From JBDGRJ01 sp042218115 (lineage in GTDB: Bacteria > Patescibacteriota > Patescibacteriia > Magasanikbacterales > UBA922), in NCBI GenBank assembly GCA_042218115.1, contig JBDGRJ010000001.1:1-16553 (forward strand): DNA of 16,553 bases. Direction: 5' to 3'. The notes under the pieces were generated by a model. That model was not told the origin of the DNA. It did no database searches and saw only the letters and a program-made list of their open reading frames with translations. The position numbers and the translations under genes are program-made. Shown piece by piece: positions 7,222 through 13,432 of this stretch (position 1 is the first letter of the stretch; each line of letters opens with the position of its first letter).

Positions 7222-7548
7222 TTATTCTTCAATTATATTACCTGTCTGTTTAGAAACCCGTTTTTTTGTGCCGTTCTCGTAGGTGAACCCTACTCTTGTC
7301 GGCTCTTCAGTCTCTGGATCTAAAAGCATCACATTACTCACATCTATTGGTGCCGGAAGTTCTATAATCCTACCTTGTTGGTCATTTTGCTGAGGATTTA
7401 TATGTTTTTTTAGAACATTCACATCATCGACGACAACTTTTCTCTTATCATCCTCATTTAAAACTTGGATAACCTCGCCTACCTTACCTTTATCATTTCC
7501 TGCTACGACTTTTACTTTGTCACCTTCTTTTATTTTAGCTTTAGCCAT
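7222..7548 (-). CDS. rplX: 50S ribosomal protein uL24
   Basis: 108-residue assembly-initiator protein with a KOW motif: IKEGDKVKVVAGNDKGKVGEVIQV at residues about 5-28, followed by VVVDDVNVLKKHINPQ and a C-terminal KNGTKKRV-like tail. The start at 7548 (MAKAKIKEGD) is chosen because it matches family N-termini and leaves a 10-nt spacer to rplN. An upstream in-frame ATG would overlap rplN by 38 nt and adds unrelated residues. Confidence 0.97.
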   Translation of the reverse strand: MAKAKIKEGDKVKVVAGNDKGKVGEVIQVLNEDDKRKVVVDDVNVLKKHINPQQNDQQGRIIELPAPIDVSNVMLLDPETEEPTRVGFTYENGTKKRVSKQTGNIIEE

Positions 7549-7558
7549 AATATATTGA

Positions 7559-7927
7559 TTATAGAACTTCTGGCGCCAAAGAAAGAATCGATTCAAACCC
7601 GCGCGGCCGTAGTTCTCTAGCTACCGGGCCGAATACACGAGTACCTTTCGGTTCTTTTTCATCTTCTAAAATAACAGCTGCATTCTCATCAAAACGAATA
7701 TATACTCCGTTATCACGACCCTTTTCTTTCTTTTGTCTCACTACTACTGCTTTTACTACCTCTCCTTTATCTACCATAGCTCTTGGATTTGCATCCCTAA
7801 CTGAACAAGTGATTACATCTCCTACACGTGCAAATCTTTTCTGTCCACCGGTTTGAATCTTTACACATTTCAGTTTTTTAGCTCCTGTATTGTCTGCAAC
7901 TTCAAGTTGCGTTTCTTTTTGTATCAT
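7559..7927 (-). CDS. rplN: 50S ribosomal protein uL14
   Basis: 122-residue protein of the 23S/16S interface. MIQKETQLEVADNTGAKKLKCVKIQTGG is the characteristic N-terminus, followed by VGDVITCSVRDANPR, KAVVVRQKKEKGRDNGVYIRFDENAAVIL and PKGTRVFGPVARELR. The start ATG at 7927 lies 1 nt after the rpsQ stop codon; an upstream ATG adds five residues inside rpsQ and is rejected. Confidence 0.98.
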   Translation of the reverse strand: MIQKETQLEVADNTGAKKLKCVKIQTGGQKRFARVGDVITCSVRDANPRAMVDKGEVVKAVVVRQKKEKGRDNGVYIRFDENAAVILEDEKEPKGTRVFGPVARELRPRGFESILSLAPEVL

Positions 7928-7928
7928 A

Positions 7929-8183
7929 TTAATCTTGTTCAATTATATCCACCAAACGCCAGCTTTTAGTTTTGCTGATGGGCCGACATTCTTGAAACTG
8001 TACTACATCTCCTTCTTCGGCCTCATTTTCCTCATCATGTACAGCATACCTCTTCGAAACTTCCAGCTGTTTTTCATACAATGGATGTTTCTTTAACCTT
8101 TCCACCCGAACTCGGATAGTCTTATCTTCCTTGTCACTTACCACTGTACCTTCGAATTTTCTTTTTATAGTATCTTCAGACAT
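7929..8183 (-). CDS. rpsQ: 30S ribosomal protein uS17
   Basis: 84-residue OB-fold 16S-binding protein. KRKFEGTVVSDKEDKTIRVRVERLKKHPLYEKQLEVSKRYAVHDEEN and VVQFQECRPISKTKSWRLVDII cover the whole family pattern. An acidic segment (DEENEAEEGD) replaces the usual more neutral loop. It lies 2 nt after rpmC and 1 nt before rplN. Confidence 0.98.
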   Translation of the reverse strand: MSEDTIKRKFEGTVVSDKEDKTIRVRVERLKKHPLYEKQLEVSKRYAVHDEENEAEEGDVVQFQECRPISKTKSWRLVDIIEQD

Positions 8184-8185
8184 AA

Positions 8186-8377
8186 TTATTGATTATCTTC
8201 TTCGTTAAGCAAAGTCAAAATTCTTGCTATCGTCTTTTTTACTTCTGTCAGTTTATGATTCTCCTTTAGAGCTCCTTCATTGGCCTTAAATCTCAGCTGT
8301 CTTTTCTTTTCTCTCAATTCATCCAATAAGTTATGTAGCTGCTGTGTAGATTTTGTCCTCAATTCATCTATATCCAT
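8186..8377 (-). CDS. rpmC: 50S ribosomal protein uL29
   Basis: 63-residue two-helix protein located near the peptide exit tunnel. It shows the family pattern of an N-terminal helix (DELRTKSTQQLHNLLDELREKKRQLRFKANEGAL) and a second helix (HKLTEVKKTIARILTLLNE). It is in the usual place between rplP (4 nt) and rpsQ (2 nt). Confidence 0.96.
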   Translation of the reverse strand: MDIDELRTKSTQQLHNLLDELREKKRQLRFKANEGALKENHKLTEVKKTIARILTLLNEEDNQ

Positions 8378-8381
8378 ACAA

Positions 8382-8807
8382 TTATATTAAGAAATCATCT
8401 TTAGTCACGAACTCCACTTTGATCGGCAGCTTATGACCGGCTTTTGTCAGCGCTTCTTCAGCTTGCTCCTTGTCAATACCATCGATCTCAAACATAATAG
8501 TTCCCGGTTTTACATTACAGGCATAATAAGATGGCTCACCTTTACCTCCCCCCATAGGCATCTCGTCACCCTTTTCGGTCACGGGCCGATCGGGGAAAAT
8601 CCTAGTCCACATCTGTCCACCTTTTTGCACATATCTAGTAATTACCTTACGTGCAGCCTCGATCTGCCTGGAATTTATTCGTGAGTGATCTTTTGACTTC
8701 AGACCGAACTCACCGAAATCTATGGTGTTTTTACTACTAGCCTTACCTTTATTTCTCCCTCTGGGTTTGTGGCATTTTCTGTGTTTTACTTTCTTTGGTA
8801 ACAACAT
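8382..8807 (-). CDS. rplP: 50S ribosomal protein uL16
   Basis: 141-residue protein at the A-site finger and P-site region. MLLPKKVKHRKCHKPRGRNKGKA, FGLKSKDHSRINSRQIEAARKVITRYVQKGGQMWTRIFPDRPVTEKG and KPGTIMFEIDGI are diagnostic. In the loop after RPVTEK the sequence is GDEMPMGGGKGEP, where E. coli has PLAVRMGKGKG; the Arg equivalent to E. coli Arg81 is therefore replaced by Pro. It is followed by YYACNVKPG. It lies 9 nt after rpsC. Confidence 0.98.
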   Translation of the reverse strand: MLLPKKVKHRKCHKPRGRNKGKASSKNTIDFGEFGLKSKDHSRINSRQIEAARKVITRYVQKGGQMWTRIFPDRPVTEKGDEMPMGGGKGEPSYYACNVKPGTIMFEIDGIDKEQAEEALTKAGHKLPIKVEFVTKDDFLI

Positions 8808-8816
8808 AATATTGTA

Positions 8817-9479
8817 TTATTTCTCCTGGTCAAACTTATCTTTGCGACCAAACACTTCACCTTTATAAATCCAGACTTTAATGCCGATAGTACCGTAAGT
8901 AGTATTTGCCTCGGCAAAAGCATAATCGATATCCGCACGTAAGGTAATCAAGGGAACCTTACCTTCAGAAAGCTTTTCAGTGCGAGCAATCTCGGATCCT
9001 CCCAACCTACCTGAGATCTCTATCTTTGCTCCTTGAGCACCAGCATTAGTGATACGATCTAAGGCTTTTTTCATAGCCCTTCTAGTCGGCACTCTGCCTT
9101 CTATCTTTTTCTTTAGTGTTTCAGCTATAACTGAAGCTGATAGCGCCGGTGATCTTACTTCTCGAACATTTATCTTCACATCCAGGTCTTGATACAAAAT
9201 CTTGGTTTCTATGTGCTGTCTTAGATTCTCTATCTCTTCTCCTCCGCGCCCGATAATAAACCCTGGTTTTGCCGCTAAGATAGTAATATCCATACTTTCC
9301 GGATCTCTCTCGATACTAATCGCGTCGATATGAGAATCCTCATACTCATCCCTTATGTACTTTCTGATCTGTATATCCTGCTTTGCAAACTCGGAGTAGT
9401 TATCATCACTGTACCACTTTGAGTCCCAGGTGTATATTACTTGTTTTCGGTACGCTTCCGGATGAACGTTATGTGCCAT
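8817..9479 (-). CDS. rpsC: 30S ribosomal protein uS3
   Basis: 220-residue protein at the mRNA entry channel. N-terminal MAHNVHPEAYRKQVIYTWDSKWYSD, KH-domain core KPGFIIGRGGEEIENLRQHI (GRGG in place of GKGG), then NVREVRSPALSASVIAETLKKKIEGRVPTRRAMKKALD and GAKIEISGRLGGSEIARTE show the complete protein. It follows rplV after 1 nt. No Shine-Dalgarno precedes the ATG. Confidence 0.98.
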   Translation of the reverse strand: MAHNVHPEAYRKQVIYTWDSKWYSDDNYSEFAKQDIQIRKYIRDEYEDSHIDAISIERDPESMDITILAAKPGFIIGRGGEEIENLRQHIETKILYQDLDVKINVREVRSPALSASVIAETLKKKIEGRVPTRRAMKKALDRITNAGAQGAKIEISGRLGGSEIARTEKLSEGKVPLITLRADIDYAFAEANTTYGTIGIKVWIYKGEVFGRKDKFDQEK

Positions 9480-9480
9480 A

Positions 9481-10041
9481 TTATTGATTTAGTTGCTCAA
9501 AAAATTGATCTATCATCTCCTTTTTCAGATCGTCTGTAGAAAGTTCTATATCGTACTCTTCTTTAGCGTAATCTTTGATCTCATCTTTGGTCTTACGCAT
9601 CAGCTTTTTGCGTGACTCTTCTTCGACCGGGGCTTGTTGCTGCTCATCTTGGTCTGTCTGCTTTTGTGATGACTCTTGTGTTTGTGTATCTGACCCGATT
9701 CGCTCCTCACCTTCAAGTACGATCTTAACGTGAGAGCTTCGTTTTCGAACAGGAGTAGTACGACCGAATGCTCTCGGCTTATGTCTCTTGAGGGTCGGAC
9801 CCTCATCTACCGTTGCAATTTTAACAGTTAAAGTGGATTTGTCAAGGTTCTGATTATTTTCTGCGTTTGCTATAGCAGAATTTAGCAGCTTTAGCATCGG
9901 CTTAGCTGCTCTTTTCTTGGATAACCTCAGCTGAGACTTAGCCTCATCTGCATCCATATCTCTGATTAAATCAGCCAATAATCTCACCTTTCTCGGTGAC
10001 ATCCTCAGCTCATTTAATTTTGCTTTAGCTTGCTTGGTCAT
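9481..10041 (-). CDS. rplV: 50S ribosomal protein uL22 with C-terminal helical extension
   Basis: The first ~115 residues are a normal uL22, which lines the exit tunnel: LNELRMSPRKVRLLADLIRDMDADEAKSQLRLSKKRAAKPMLKLL, then the tunnel hairpin GPTLKRHKPRAFGRTTPVRKRSSHVKIVL. About 70 extra residues follow: a Gln/Glu-rich disordered linker (about 118-145), then a compact charged module, RKTKDEIKDYAKEEYDIELSTDDLKKEMIDQFFEQL. The latter looks like a small SAP/LEM/HeH-type helix-extended-helix unit. That assignment is by eye and uncertain. The total of 186 residues is far longer than the usual roughly 110. Confidence 0.97.
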   Translation of the reverse strand: MTKQAKAKLNELRMSPRKVRLLADLIRDMDADEAKSQLRLSKKRAAKPMLKLLNSAIANAENNQNLDKSTLTVKIATVDEGPTLKRHKPRAFGRTTPVRKRSSHVKIVLEGEERIGSDTQTQESSQKQTDQDEQQQAPVEEESRKKLMRKTKDEIKDYAKEEYDIELSTDDLKKEMIDQFFEQLNQ

Positions 10042-10050
10042 CAGAATTTA

Positions 10051-10344
10051 TTAAAATATCTCTTCTTCCTCTTCTTCAGCCGCTTTTTGACCTCCGTGCT
10101 CAATGAAGGTCCTTGTTTTAGAAAACTCACCTAATTTATGTCCGACTTTTTTCTCATCAACAAATACCTCTTTAAACTCTCTGCCGTTGTGAACCTCAAA
10201 TGTGTATCCAACCATCTCCGGGGTAATGGTACAGTCTCTGGCCCATGTTCGTATCGGCTCCTCCATCTCACCTGCATCGACTTTATTTATCTTCTTTTTT
10301 ACATTCGGATCTATGTATGGACCCTTTTTTAAACTTCTGGACAT
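10051..10344 (-). CDS. rpsS: 30S ribosomal protein uS19
   Basis: 97-residue protein of the 30S head. MSRSLKKGPYIDPNVKKKI, IRTWARDCTITPEMVGYTFEVHNGREFKEVFV and VGHKLGEFSKTRTF are the full family signature. The C-terminal tail ends in AAEEEEEEIF rather than the common basic tail, a noticeable acidic change. It lies between rplB (10 nt) and rplV (9 nt). Confidence 0.98.
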   Translation of the reverse strand: MSRSLKKGPYIDPNVKKKINKVDAGEMEEPIRTWARDCTITPEMVGYTFEVHNGREFKEVFVDEKKVGHKLGEFSKTRTFIEHGGQKAAEEEEEEIF

Positions 10345-10354
10345 AATATATTAA

Positions 10355-11203
10355 TTATTCATTTCTACGTTTAACGATAAACTTATCACTCTCTTTGTTT
10401 TGATCTCTAGTCTTTTTACCCATTGCTTTTTTCGCTTGTGGTGTCTTTGGTGTCTCTTGCCCTACTGGTGTCCAACCTTCTCCACCTCCGTGCGGGTGAT
10501 CCACAGGGTTCATAGCCTTACCTTTCACCGTAGGCCTGACCCCTCTGTGTCTTTTTCTCCCTGCCTTGCCCAGCTTTACCAGCTCATGCTCAGGATTACC
10601 CACTCTGCCTACTGTAGCAAACGCATCTTCAGGGAACATCCTAATCTCACTTGAGGGTAGCCTGATTTGTACATAATCATCTTCCTTAGCTTGAATCTGT
10701 GCTCCTGCACCTGCAGACCTTACGATCTGTCCACCTTTTCCAGGTGTGAACTCCAGGTTATATACAAACAATCCGATCGGGATGTGTTTGAGGGGCATCC
10801 TGTTTCCTACATCAGCGCTAATCTCATCCTTGGACGATTTGACAGTATCTCCGGACCTTAAGCCTTCAGCTGCTAATATATATGCCTTATCCGGGCCAGG
10901 TTCTTCTGATGGATATTCTACCAAGGCGATATGAGCGCTGCGATTGGGGTCATACTCCAGGGCTTCCACTTCACCCTCAACATCAAAATTCATCCTCTCA
11001 AAATCTACCTGCCTATATACTCGCTTCTGTTCTCCACCTCTGTGTCTTACGGTAATTTTACCTTGGTTATTTCTACCACCGGACTTTCGGATGACCGTAG
11101 TTAAGCTTGGTTCAGGGTCTTTATCAGCCAAGTGAGAAGTATCCAAAACACTCGCATCATTTTTTCTTCCTGGAGTTGTGGGTTTGTATGTTTTTATGGG
11201 CAT
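10355..11203 (-). CDS. rplB: 50S ribosomal protein uL2
   Basis: 282-residue protein needed for subunit joining and peptidyl-transferase activity. MPIKTYKPTTPGRKNDA, GGRNNQGKITVRHRGGEQKR and the highly conserved catalytic-centre loop MNPVDHPHGGGEGWTPVG with the C-terminal KKTRDQNKESDKFIVKRR are all present. The start at 11203 is chosen because it gives the standard N-terminus and follows rplW by 4 nt; longer in-frame starts run into rplW. Confidence 0.98.
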   Translation of the reverse strand: MPIKTYKPTTPGRKNDASVLDTSHLADKDPEPSLTTVIRKSGGRNNQGKITVRHRGGEQKRVYRQVDFERMNFDVEGEVEALEYDPNRSAHIALVEYPSEEPGPDKAYILAAEGLRSGDTVKSSKDEISADVGNRMPLKHIPIGLFVYNLEFTPGKGGQIVRSAGAGAQIQAKEDDYVQIRLPSSEIRMFPEDAFATVGRVGNPEHELVKLGKAGRKRHRGVRPTVKGKAMNPVDHPHGGGEGWTPVGQETPKTPQAKKAMGKKTRDQNKESDKFIVKRRNE

Positions 11204-11207
11204 AGTA

Positions 11208-11513
11208 TTATACTTCTTCGTGGACATTAATAGTTTCACCTTCAGGGAGAGTAACTATTGCTTTTTTCCAGTCTTTTTGTTTTCCTTCCTGAAAGCGAAA
11301 CCTCTTCTTTTTACCTTTAAAATTCATAGTGTTGACCTTAGCAGGTCTTACTCCATAATTTTGCTCTACAGCATTTTTAATATCTATTTTTGTCGCATCA
11401 TTAGCTACTACAAAAGTATATTTTCCATCTTCTTCTTTCATAGTCGACTTTTCACTTATATGAGGGTGGACCAATACTTCTTTTGTATTTATATCTTTAT
11501 TATTTCCTGGCAT
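11208..11513 (-). CDS. rplW: 50S ribosomal protein uL23
   Basis: 101-residue exit-tunnel protein, docking site for trigger factor and SRP. Recognised by VLVHPHISEKSTMKEEDGKYTFVVANDATKIDIKNAVEQNYGVRPAKVNTMNFKGKKKR and KKAIVTLPEGETI. Normal length. It lies 2 nt after rplD and 4 nt before rplB. Confidence 0.97.
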   Translation of the reverse strand: MPGNNKDINTKEVLVHPHISEKSTMKEEDGKYTFVVANDATKIDIKNAVEQNYGVRPAKVNTMNFKGKKKRFRFQEGKQKDWKKAIVTLPEGETINVHEEV

Positions 11514-11515
11514 AG

Positions 11516-12145
11516 CTAGTTATTAAATCTGTTTTGCAGTACTTCAAGGCCTTCTTTAGAGGTGATCACATACTTATTGTTCAAAAAGTCCATAACATTT
11601 GCATCTTGAGCTCTCTGCAGAGTTAAATATGGAATATTCCTACAAGCAAGCCTCAACTCTTCTCTGTCTTCACCCGACAGCAGTAGAGTCGAAGCCTCCT
11701 CTTCAAATAGATTATCTAACAGTTCCGCTATCTCTTTGGTCTTGCCTGAGGTTTCGATCTCTTCTAGGATGTAAAACAGGTCCTCATTTATTTTATCAGT
11801 AAGACACATCTTAACAGCAGATCTTTTTTTAGATCTGTTTATTTTTTTGCGAGGATTTTCATCTTTTGAAGGGCCAAAAGTAACACCTCCATTCCTCCAA
11901 AGAGGTGAACGAATTGATCCGTGACGTGCTCTGCCGGTTCCTTTCTGCTGCCATGGCTTACTGCCACCACCGGATTTTTGTGATCGGTCTTTAGTATGAG
12001 CCCATGCCTCTCTCTGGTTAGCCCTCAAGGCAGTAAACACTTCATGCACAACATGATCTTTAATCTCAGCACCAAAAATATCCTCGTTTAATTGCAAAGT
12101 GCCTTGTTCTTTGCCTTGTTGGTTGTAAGTGTTTACTTCGACCAT
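11516..12145 (-). CDS. rplD: 50S ribosomal protein uL4
   Basis: 209-residue tunnel protein. The central RNA-binding loop SGGGSKPWQQKGTGRARHGSIRSPLWRNGGVTFGP is diagnostic, and the globular part has VHEVFTALRANQREAWAHTKDRS and a C-terminal RNIPYLTLQRAQDANVMDFLNNKYVIT. In E. coli uL4 represses its own operon through the leader. Here the first gene of the unit is rplC, whose leader carries a strong hairpin with a T-run, so similar control is possible but unproven. Confidence 0.98.
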   Translation of the reverse strand: MVEVNTYNQQGKEQGTLQLNEDIFGAEIKDHVVHEVFTALRANQREAWAHTKDRSQKSGGGSKPWQQKGTGRARHGSIRSPLWRNGGVTFGPSKDENPRKKINRSKKRSAVKMCLTDKINEDLFYILEEIETSGKTKEIAELLDNLFEEEASTLLLSGEDREELRLACRNIPYLTLQRAQDANVMDFLNNKYVITSKEGLEVLQNRFNN

Positions 12146-12154
12146 ACTATGTTA

Positions 12155-12838
12155 TTAATCCTGCTGAGAACTTTCCTCTTCCTCTTCGTTGGTTTCATCT
12201 TCTGTTAGTTCAATAGTACCCTCGTCAGTAAAGATTCTAAGTAAATTACCTTTCGCTCCCGGCAGACCACCTTTTATCAAAAGTTCATCTTCATCTGATT
12301 TAATATCCACTATTTCCAAGTTTTGAATCGTGGTTGATTTATTGCCCATCTGACCAGGCATCTTTTTACCTTTAAATACTTTTGAAGGTCCGGTAGGGCC
12401 TGCACTACCCGGCATACGATGCTGGTCTTTTGTACCGTGAGTAGCAGGTGCTCCTGCAAAGTCATGTCTTTTAACTACACCCTGAAACCCTCTGCCTTTT
12501 GTGGTTCCTTGTACATCTACCTTTTCTCCTGTTTCAAAAATATTTACAGTAAGCTTATCTCCACGTTCTAGCTGATGGTCCGGATCTATTCTAAAATCCT
12601 GCATAATCTTTACTGGCTGCAAATCTTGTAAATGTTCTTGCTGGGGTTTGTTTAGTCGCCACTGCTTCTGCTCCTCAAAACCTATCTGAACAGCACTAAC
12701 CTCATTTTCATTTTGACCACCTTCTTTTACTTGTGTGACTATACAGGGTCCAGCCTGAACTCGTGTAACCGGTATCACTTCACCATCATCTCTAAATGCT
12801 TGTGTCATATCCAGTTTTCGTCCCAACAAAAATTTCAT
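12155..12838 (-). CDS. rplC: 50S ribosomal protein uL3
   Basis: 227-residue early-assembly protein. MKFLLGRKLDMTQAFRDDGEVIPVTRVQAGPCIVTQ and GTTKGRGFQGVVKRHDFAGAPATHGTKDQHRMPGSAGPTGPSKVFKGKKMPGQMG identify it. The Gln methylated by PrmB in E. coli (in GSIGQNQTP) is not present. The C-terminus has an acidic extension (LTEDETNEEEEESSQQD). It is the first gene of the main operon: rpsJ upstream has its own terminator, and a separate promoter and a leader of about 136 nt precede rplC. Confidence 0.98.
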   Translation of the reverse strand: MKFLLGRKLDMTQAFRDDGEVIPVTRVQAGPCIVTQVKEGGQNENEVSAVQIGFEEQKQWRLNKPQQEHLQDLQPVKIMQDFRIDPDHQLERGDKLTVNIFETGEKVDVQGTTKGRGFQGVVKRHDFAGAPATHGTKDQHRMPGSAGPTGPSKVFKGKKMPGQMGNKSTTIQNLEIVDIKSDEDELLIKGGLPGAKGNLLRIFTDEGTIELTEDETNEEEEESSQQD

Positions 12839-12847
12839 AGCTCTAAA

Positions 12848-12906
12848 AACTAATAAAAAAACTAGAAAGAATCATGTAAGTCGAGTTTTTACATGATTCT
12901 TTCTAG
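12848..12906 (-). terminator. Candidate attenuator: 18-bp perfect hairpin with T-run in front of rplC
   Basis: Perfect 18-bp inverted repeat, 12862-12879 with 12889-12906, 9-nt loop. On the minus strand it is followed at once by TTTTTTTATTAGTTTTT and then, within 24 nt of the stem, by the rplC ATG. A terminator placed after a promoter and just before the gene it serves is the layout of an attenuator. The stem is A/T rich but long. It could also act as an mRNA-stabilising 5' hairpin. Confidence 0.7.
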
Positions 12907-12928
12907 CTTAACTATTTTATGTTAAGCT
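12905..12928 (-). promoter_or_regulatory. Upstream leader hairpin of rplC
   Basis: Eight-base-pair stem AGCTTAAC/GTTAAGCT (12905-12912 with 12921-12928). It shares its last two bases with the base of the 18-bp hairpin, so the two stems stack or compete at the boundary. Part of the leader between the promoter and the candidate attenuator. Confidence 0.55.
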
Positions 12929-12980
12929 GTTGCTATCAGTACATTTAGTGAGCTCGGAAAACTATCTTATTGCGACCCAC

Positions 12981-13009
12981 AGTTTACACTTTTTAACAAG
13001 ATTTGTCAA
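12981..13009 (-). promoter_or_regulatory. Promoter of the rplC-secY operon
   Basis: Minus strand: perfect -35 TTGACA (13009-13004), 17-bp spacer, -10 TAAACT (12986-12981) preceded by TG. The predicted start is near 12974, giving a leader of about 136 nt. The site lies directly after the rpsJ terminator, so the main ribosomal operon can be transcribed independently of tuf-rpsJ. Confidence 0.75.
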
Positions 13010-13019
13010 ACGGCGGTTA

Positions 13020-13050
13020 TAAAAAAATAAGACCGGAGTTTCCCGGTCTA
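13020..13050 (-). terminator. Terminator after rpsJ
   Basis: Stem AGACCGG/CCGGTCT (13030-13036 with 13043-13049), 6-nt loop. On the minus strand it is followed by TA and seven T. It begins 5 nt after the rpsJ stop codon. A T-run also follows on the plus strand, so it is symmetrical. It ends the tuf-rpsJ transcript and splits rpsJ from the rest of the S10 cluster. Confidence 0.85.
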
Positions 13051-13054
13051 TTTT

Positions 13055-13381
13055 TTATCGCATCTTTATCTCGACATCTACTCCGCTGGGTAGATTCAAG
13101 TTCATCAGAGCATCTATAGCCTTCGGGTTTAGATCATCAACATCAATAAGGCGCTTGTGGGTACGTCTCTCAAACTGTTCGTGTGATTGTGGAGTGACGA
13201 AAGGAGATCTTTTGACGCTAAAGTTTTCTACCGAAGTCGGAAGTGGTACCGGTCCGGTTATATCAGCATCGTTCCTTTGGGCTGTCTCCATGATAGTATC
13301 GGCCGCCTTATCGATAATCTTATGATCGTATGCTTGCAGTCTGATTCGTATTGATTTTCCTGTCGGATTTGAGTCTGACAT
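13055..13381 (-). CDS. rpsJ: 30S ribosomal protein uS10 (NusE)
   Basis: 108-residue protein of the 30S head, also the NusE antitermination factor. IRIRLQAYDHKIIDKAADTIMETAQRNDADITGPVPLPT and FSVKRSPFVTPQSHEQFERRTHKRLIDVDDLNPKAIDALMNLNLPSGVDVEIKM span the family. A short extension (MSDSNPTGKS) precedes the usual start. It is placed 51 nt after tuf and is separated from rplC by a terminator and promoter, so its expression follows tuf rather than the S10 operon. Confidence 0.98.
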   Translation of the reverse strand: MSDSNPTGKSIRIRLQAYDHKIIDKAADTIMETAQRNDADITGPVPLPTSVENFSVKRSPFVTPQSHEQFERRTHKRLIDVDDLNPKAIDALMNLNLPSGVDVEIKMR

Positions 13382-13405
13382 CTGTGTAATTAATTAAATA
13401 AGCAA

Positions 13406-13424
13406 GGGGGGCAAAAAGCCCCCC
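13406..13424 (-). terminator. GC-rich hairpin between tuf and rpsJ
   Basis: Perfect GGGGGGC/GCCCCCC stem with a 5-nt T loop on the minus strand, 8 nt after the tuf stop. It is followed by TTGCTTATTT, a weak T-tract. It may be a leaky terminator lowering rpsJ relative to tuf, or a 3' stabiliser of tuf mRNA. No separate promoter is obvious between it and rpsJ. Confidence 0.6.
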
Positions 13425-13432
13425 GTATATGT

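Noticed and set aside
7218..7232. Longer rplE starting with TTG
   Set aside because: It overlaps rplX and adds residues not found in the family; the ATG at 7217 fits the spacing.
11178..11519. Plus-strand open frame of 113 codons opposite rplW
   Set aside because: It is a shadow of rplW, with biased hydrophobic composition and no recognisable motif.
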